A model generated the notes under the pieces. The model did not search any database. It saw only the letters and a list, made by a program, of their open reading frames with translations, and had not been told where the DNA came from. From Eubacteriales Family XIII. Incertae Sedis bacterium (lineage in GTDB: Bacteria; Bacillota; Clostridia; Peptostreptococcales; Anaerovoracaceae): DNA of 39,614 nt. Where the stretch lies: the NCBI GenBank assembly GCA_031266025.1, contig JAISBV010000130.1:1-39614 (forward strand), in the 5' to 3' direction. This document shows positions 34,757-39,614 of this stretch, piece after piece (within the stretch, counting starts at the first letter, position 1; every line of letters starts with the position of its first letter). A program made the translations under genes and the position numbers.

Positions 34757-36502
34757 ATGAAAAGCATCCGCGTATTACCCGTATGGATTTTGATCTTCGT
34801 TCTGCTGTTTGCGACCGTTCCAACCCGTCTGTCCGCAGCCGGCGCGGCTGTCACGCCCACGCCCCCTTCGTGGTGCACGCCGGAGGACTATGCGATATTC
34901 GAAGGCAGCGCCGTCTACGAACCGGAGAATTGGGCCGCCGTCCTGCGCGCGCGCTCTCTGGCGGAGGAAGAGGGTATGCAGGCCTTCTATAAGATCAAGG
35001 AGATAGCCGACAGCCTTGGGTACAGTATACTTGACGGCGGCGACGGCGGCGTATATTTTGAATTCGTGCTGATTTATTGCAAGTTGGTAAGCACGTTGGA
35101 TTTCAGCGACGAGTCGATTTTTTATTCCGCTCCGGTACGCGATATGGAAGGCCCTGTACCGCACGGAGGTTTTGAGCTTGAAGAGATGTTGAAAATTTCC
35201 GGAGAATGGGGAAGTCACGACGCGTTGCCCGTAATGAAATGGTGCGCCCGTTCCATAGCGTTCCGCTCACAGATCAAAGGCATATTGCCATATATGTCCG
35301 TATACGATGATTTTGATAGAAAAGCCTTTCTCGACGAGCCTTGGTTTGATGTCTCGAGAGCTCGCTTCCCCGACGCGTTCGCCGAGAATTATGACAACCT
35401 CCTGCTGTTGTTGGACGGCGTGTTTTTGAGCATCGTTCCCGTTCTTGTCAATGGACGCGCGATGATTCCGATTCGCTCCGTCGCGGAGCATATCGGCGGA
35501 CGCGTCGATTGGGAGGCCGCGACGAAGACCGCTACGATCACGCGCGCGGAGAAAGAAGTGCGCCTGCGCATCGGTGATAAGACCGCTTATATAAACGGCG
35601 AACCGATGACGCTCGACGCGGCGCCGTACATCGATTCTGAGGGTCTTACGTTCCTGCCCTTGCGCTTCGTATCCGAAGCCCTGTCGCAGAAGGTGACGTA
35701 TGTCGACAAAAATCGCTGTATAGATATCCGCGAAGATATGTCGTTTGAAAAGGACAGCAACCTGAAAGCGTGGATTCTCGGATGCAGTTCCATCATCGCG
35801 TTTCAGAACAGCTATGCGGACCCGTATACGCTCGGCATGTACAGACGGTCGGCGGATCATGCGGAAATCTCACGAGGAATTCTTTCGAGTTCATGGGGTA
35901 GCGACAGCCGGGAGGATCTGATCGCGACGATATACGCGATGACGGATGACGGGCACAACGCGTCCTTTGAGACGGACGCCGCCTTGGCAAAATCCTTTAC
36001 GGCGCAGGAAATGAGGGAGATTCTCGCGGAAGCGAGCGATGTGGATCGCTACATGTGGCCGTATGTGATCGCCTTGGATAAAAAATGGGGCGAAAAGGGC
36101 ATAAAAGCATGGGATTGGTTCCGCATGATGCACCTCATCAGTTGGGGCTATATGGCCGGCTACTTGGAATTGGATGAATGCTATCTTTTGGCGGAACCCA
36201 TCGCGCAGCGCCTGCGTTCCACCTTTGGATCTTGGGACGAAGCCACCGAGAACTATCTGGACGGTTACGCGTACTGGTCGCGCACGGACGTCACACAGGA
36301 AGATACCATGTACAGGGAACGCGCCGCAATCTACGAATATCTGAAGAGTGCGGAAAACGTGGGCAGAGGCGGTCGTACAATTGCGGTGGAAACCATTGAA
36401 AAAGCCAAGAAAAGGGATGCTCGGCATCTGACGGAATACGTGCCGAACAACACGACGCTCTATGATCCGACCGTATGGACGGAACCGGTGCGGGGCATCT
36501 GA
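34757..36502 (+). CDS. Exported protein with copper-amine-oxidase-like N1 domain and C-terminal DUF1266-like region
   Basis: Signal peptide MKSIRVLPVWILIFVLLFATVPTRLSAAG; VLVNGRAMIPIRSVAEHIGGRVDWEAATKTATI...TFLPLRFVSEAL; IKAWDWFRMMHLISWGYMAGYLELDECYLLAEPIAQRL; RBS tggagg. Confidence 0.75.
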   Translation: MKSIRVLPVWILIFVLLFATVPTRLSAAGAAVTPTPPSWCTPEDYAIFEGSAVYEPENWAAVLRARSLAEEEGMQAFYKIKEIADSLGYSILDGGDGGVYFEFVLIYCKLVSTLDFSDESIFYSAPVRDMEGPVPHGGFELEEMLKISGEWGSHDALPVMKWCARSIAFRSQIKGILPYMSVYDDFDRKAFLDEPWFDVSRARFPDAFAENYDNLLLLLDGVFLSIVPVLVNGRAMIPIRSVAEHIGGRVDWEAATKTATITRAEKEVRLRIGDKTAYINGEPMTLDAAPYIDSEGLTFLPLRFVSEALSQKVTYVDKNRCIDIREDMSFEKDSNLKAWILGCSSIIAFQNSYADPYTLGMYRRSADHAEISRGILSSSWGSDSREDLIATIYAMTDDGHNASFETDAALAKSFTAQEMREILAEASDVDRYMWPYVIALDKKWGEKGIKAWDWFRMMHLISWGYMAGYLELDECYLLAEPIAQRLRSTFGSWDEATENYLDGYAYWSRTDVTQEDTMYRERAAIYEYLKSAENVGRGGRTIAVETIEKAKKRDARHLTEYVPNNTTLYDPTVWTEPVRGI

Positions 36503-36563
36503 GGAACGGCCGATATCTTTAATCTCGTTATATCTGATTTGATTGAAAGGAACGGGTTTCGCT

Positions 36564-37217
36564 ATGATCAGATTGGCGCCGTCCATACTTTCGGCCGACT
36601 TCTCTGCCCTCGCGGCCGACGCGGCGCGCGTGGAGCGCGCGGGCGTACAGCTTCTGCATATGGACATTATGGACGGGCATTTCGTGCCGAACATCAGCTT
36701 CGGCCCCGCCGTTATGAAGAGTCTTCTCGGTAAGACGGAGCTGCCCTTCGACGTGCATTTGATGATCGAGAACGCCGATTCGATCATACCGGAATTCGTC
36801 ACGGAGCGCACGGAATACATCGTCGTTCACCAAGAGACTTGCGTTCAGCTCGGCAGGACGCTGGATTTGATAAGGGATTTCGGCGTAAAGCCGGGCGTGG
36901 CGCTGAATCCCGCCACGCCTGTCTCGGCTCTGGACTGCGTGCTCGCGGAGGTCGAGCTTGTTTTGATCATGACCGTTAATCCCGGCTACAGCGGGCAGAA
37001 ATTCAGGCCCGCAGGCATAGAGAAAGTAAGGCGACTCGCCGAAATACGAAAAGAGCGGGAACTGTCGTTTCAAATCGAGGTCGACGGAGGCGTGAGTCTT
37101 GGCAACGCGCGCGTGCTCGCGGAGGCAGGAACGGATATATTCGTAACGGGTTCTTCGCTCTTCGGCGCGCCTGACGCGGCGGAGTGGGTAAGGGCGTTTT
37201 ATAAAGCCGTATCGTAA
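36564..37217 (+). CDS. rpe: Ribulose-phosphate 3-epimerase
   Basis: MIRLAPSILSADFSAL, LHMDIMDGHFVPNISFGP, DVHLMIENAD, MTVNPGYSGQKF, EVDGGVSLGNARVLAEAGTDIFVTGSSLF. Confidence 0.97.
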   Translation: MIRLAPSILSADFSALAADAARVERAGVQLLHMDIMDGHFVPNISFGPAVMKSLLGKTELPFDVHLMIENADSIIPEFVTERTEYIVVHQETCVQLGRTLDLIRDFGVKPGVALNPATPVSALDCVLAEVELVLIMTVNPGYSGQKFRPAGIEKVRRLAEIRKERELSFQIEVDGGVSLGNARVLAEAGTDIFVTGSSLFGAPDAAEWVRAFYKAVS

Positions 37218-37273
37218 GTAAGTAGGCTTATTTTCGGTTACTGCTCAAGATACGTTTAGCTGAGCATACATTC

Positions 37274-37341
37274 GTCATTCCGGGCTTGTCCCGGAATCCA
37301 TATAATATTTTGGATTCCGGGACAGTTCTTCCCGGAATGAC
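37274..37341. repeat. Repeat family C, nested palindrome (gtcattccgggcttgtcccggaatcc...ggattccgggacagttcttcccggaatgac)
   Basis: Long inverted repeat; related 27-bp palindrome at 15732-15758. Confidence 0.85.
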
Positions 37342-37349
37342 GTGCTTTT

Positions 37350-37790
37350 TTAAAAGCGTACCCAGCGCAGACAAGACTTCCTCTTCTTACCTCCGGGGCC
37401 CATCCTTGCGGGATCCGCCGTCAGCACCAACACGGTATCGCTTTCCCTGTTGATATATCGTTTCTGTCTGCTGCCTATCCAGTTCGGGATCAGGCTGAAT
37501 TGCAGATTGTGATATACAACGCCGTTCTCCTCGTCGACATCAAAGGGGCCCGCATACGCGAACAGGCTGCGCGCGGCCGCCAAGGTTTGTTCCTCCGTGC
37601 CGCCGCCCACATCGGGTATGTCGTAGCGAGGTCTGTCCGCTCCCGTAATCTGAACTGACATCCATCCGTCGCTCGAATAGCAGATGAATCCGGTCGCGCC
37701 GGGCCCCATTATATCGACCGTCACGCCGTCTTCGTCCGTACCTGTAAACGACGCCAATTTCCAAGTGCCCTTTAACCATTCCGCAAACAT
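37350..37790 (-). CDS. Lipocalin-like domain protein
   Basis: LKGTWKLASFTGTDEDGVTVDIMGPGATGFICYSSDGWMSVQI; RBS gaggaggcagt upstream. Confidence 0.75.
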   Translation of the reverse strand: MFAEWLKGTWKLASFTGTDEDGVTVDIMGPGATGFICYSSDGWMSVQITGADRPRYDIPDVGGGTEEQTLAAARSLFAYAGPFDVDEENGVVYHNLQFSLIPNWIGSRQKRYINRESDTVLVLTADPARMGPGGKKRKSCLRWVRF

Positions 37791-37942
37791 AACTGCCTCC
37801 TCACTACTGTTCGTAGATTAGCATACACTGTTCCTGTAATACAAAAACAATTTTATCCTTGGGTTCAGTATAAAGGAAAATCAAAACCGAATCAACCTTG
37901 CCCGTGAAAAAAAGTGGTTACCACTCAAATATTAAATCAAGA

Positions 37943-38201
37943 CTACTCAAACGCCGCGTCAGTTTTCGTTCAGATCGGGTTCTGCCGGCGGTTTTGCCTT
38001 TTTGCCCCGAAGCTTTGCTTCGGCAGGCAAAACGGACAGCGTAGCACACGCAGTGTGCGGAGAAATGCGGCGAAGCTGCATGTTGGCCCCCGGAACGTAC
38101 TCGAAGCTACGTGAGGAGGACAATAACCGACGGCAGGTTCCGAGCCGGACACTTGTGCCCGGAGCTTGCGAACGGGTAAAAATCATGTGGGGTTTGAGTA
38201 G
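37943..38201. repeat. Repeat family B, copy B2 (259 bp, with an internal D-like module)
   Basis: Same termini as B1 (ctactcaaacgccgcgtcag / gtaaaaatcatgtggggtttgagtag) with extra internal hairpins. Confidence 0.85.
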
Positions 38202-38247
38202 TTACAAAAAGTGAAAAAAAGAAATTTAAAAAAGGGGAAAAAAGCGC

Positions 38248-38276
38248 TTGACAGTCAAGATATCGTATGGTATTCT
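38248..38276 (+). promoter_or_regulatory. rrn promoter P1 (TTGACA-17-TATTCT), preceded by an A-rich UP-element-like tract
   Basis: TTGACA 38248-38253, TATTCT 38271-38276; A-rich 38205-38246. Confidence 0.85.
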
Positions 38277-38351
38277 AAGCAAGTTGCGCAAGATGTGCCG
38301 AAAAGGGGGGCGCGTCCGAACATAAAAAAGCGGGCGCCGGGCAAAAAAGAA

Positions 38352-38381
38352 TTGACAAAGGGCACACAAACGGCGTATACT
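38352..38381 (+). promoter_or_regulatory. rrn promoter P2 (TTGACA-18-TATACT)
   Basis: TTGACA 38352-38357, TATACT 38376-38381. Confidence 0.85.
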
Positions 38382-38479
38382 TAAAAAGCTCCGCCCAAAA
38401 GAGCGGAGAGTCCTTCGAAGATGTTCGAAAGAGCGTTTTGAGAGGGGCAAGAACCTTGAAAACTGCATAGTGCAGAGAT

Positions 38480-38526
38480 TTAGTCTAAAAGGAACCCCGA
38501 GAGGGGTTTTGTTAAGACTGAAGTAC
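38480..38526 (+). other. rRNA leader hairpin (terminator-like) in the 16S leader
   Basis: tagtct...aacccc-gaga-ggggtttt...agact; sits between the rrn promoters and 16S. Confidence 0.5.
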
Positions 38527-38758
38527 GAAAAAGCCGTCCGAAGAGATTCGGCGGCTGAAGATGCTGTTTTGCGTGAGAACGCGAAACGGGTCGCGTACAA
38601 TTTCTTAAAACACAATAATTCAAAAGCAATAAAAAGAACGCAAAGCGTTCGGACAGGCAATGCCTGTCCCGAGCTTGATTCAACGCGCTGAATGTCGGCG
38701 AAGCACGAGACCCGAAAGGGGCTTGCGCGAGGCGAAGGGAAGCGATTTGGATACAATC

Positions 38759-39614
<856 letters not shown>

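Overview
This looks like a chromosomal segment from a Clostridia-like Firmicute. The partial 16S at the right edge and the gene content suggest a Family XIII / Anaerovorax-type lineage, but this is from memory and unverified. From left to right: the C-terminal tail of a flagellin; an acyl-CoA dehydrogenase-etfB-etfA operon in which EtfA carries an N-terminal 2x[4Fe-4S] ferredoxin domain; ruvC-ruvA-ruvB-spoIID-like-queA-EamA-tgt; metA-rlmD-like; a DUF1624-type membrane protein; a nucleotidyltransferase and a THEP1-like NTPase; yerC (TrpR-like) and thiE; a minus-strand block (unknown 207-aa protein, proA, metallophosphoesterase, YprB-like exonuclease, secreted transglutaminase-like protein); thioredoxin, cls, tdk, queH; the housekeeping block priA-def-fmt-rsmB-prpC-prkC-rsgA-[novel exported protein]-rpe; a lipocalin-like ORF; and an rRNA operon start with tandem promoters and a partial 16S rRNA. 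Most coding content is ordinary. The unexplained structure is intergenic: several families of dispersed palindromic or structured repeats (called A to E here), some with compensatory stem changes and some sitting just upstream of start codons. There is also a promoter-leader-small-ORF unit at 15857-16089, a candidate LexA box upstream of ruvC, and a candidate leaderless queH transcript. All calls come from reading the sequence by eye; no searches or folding calculations were run.
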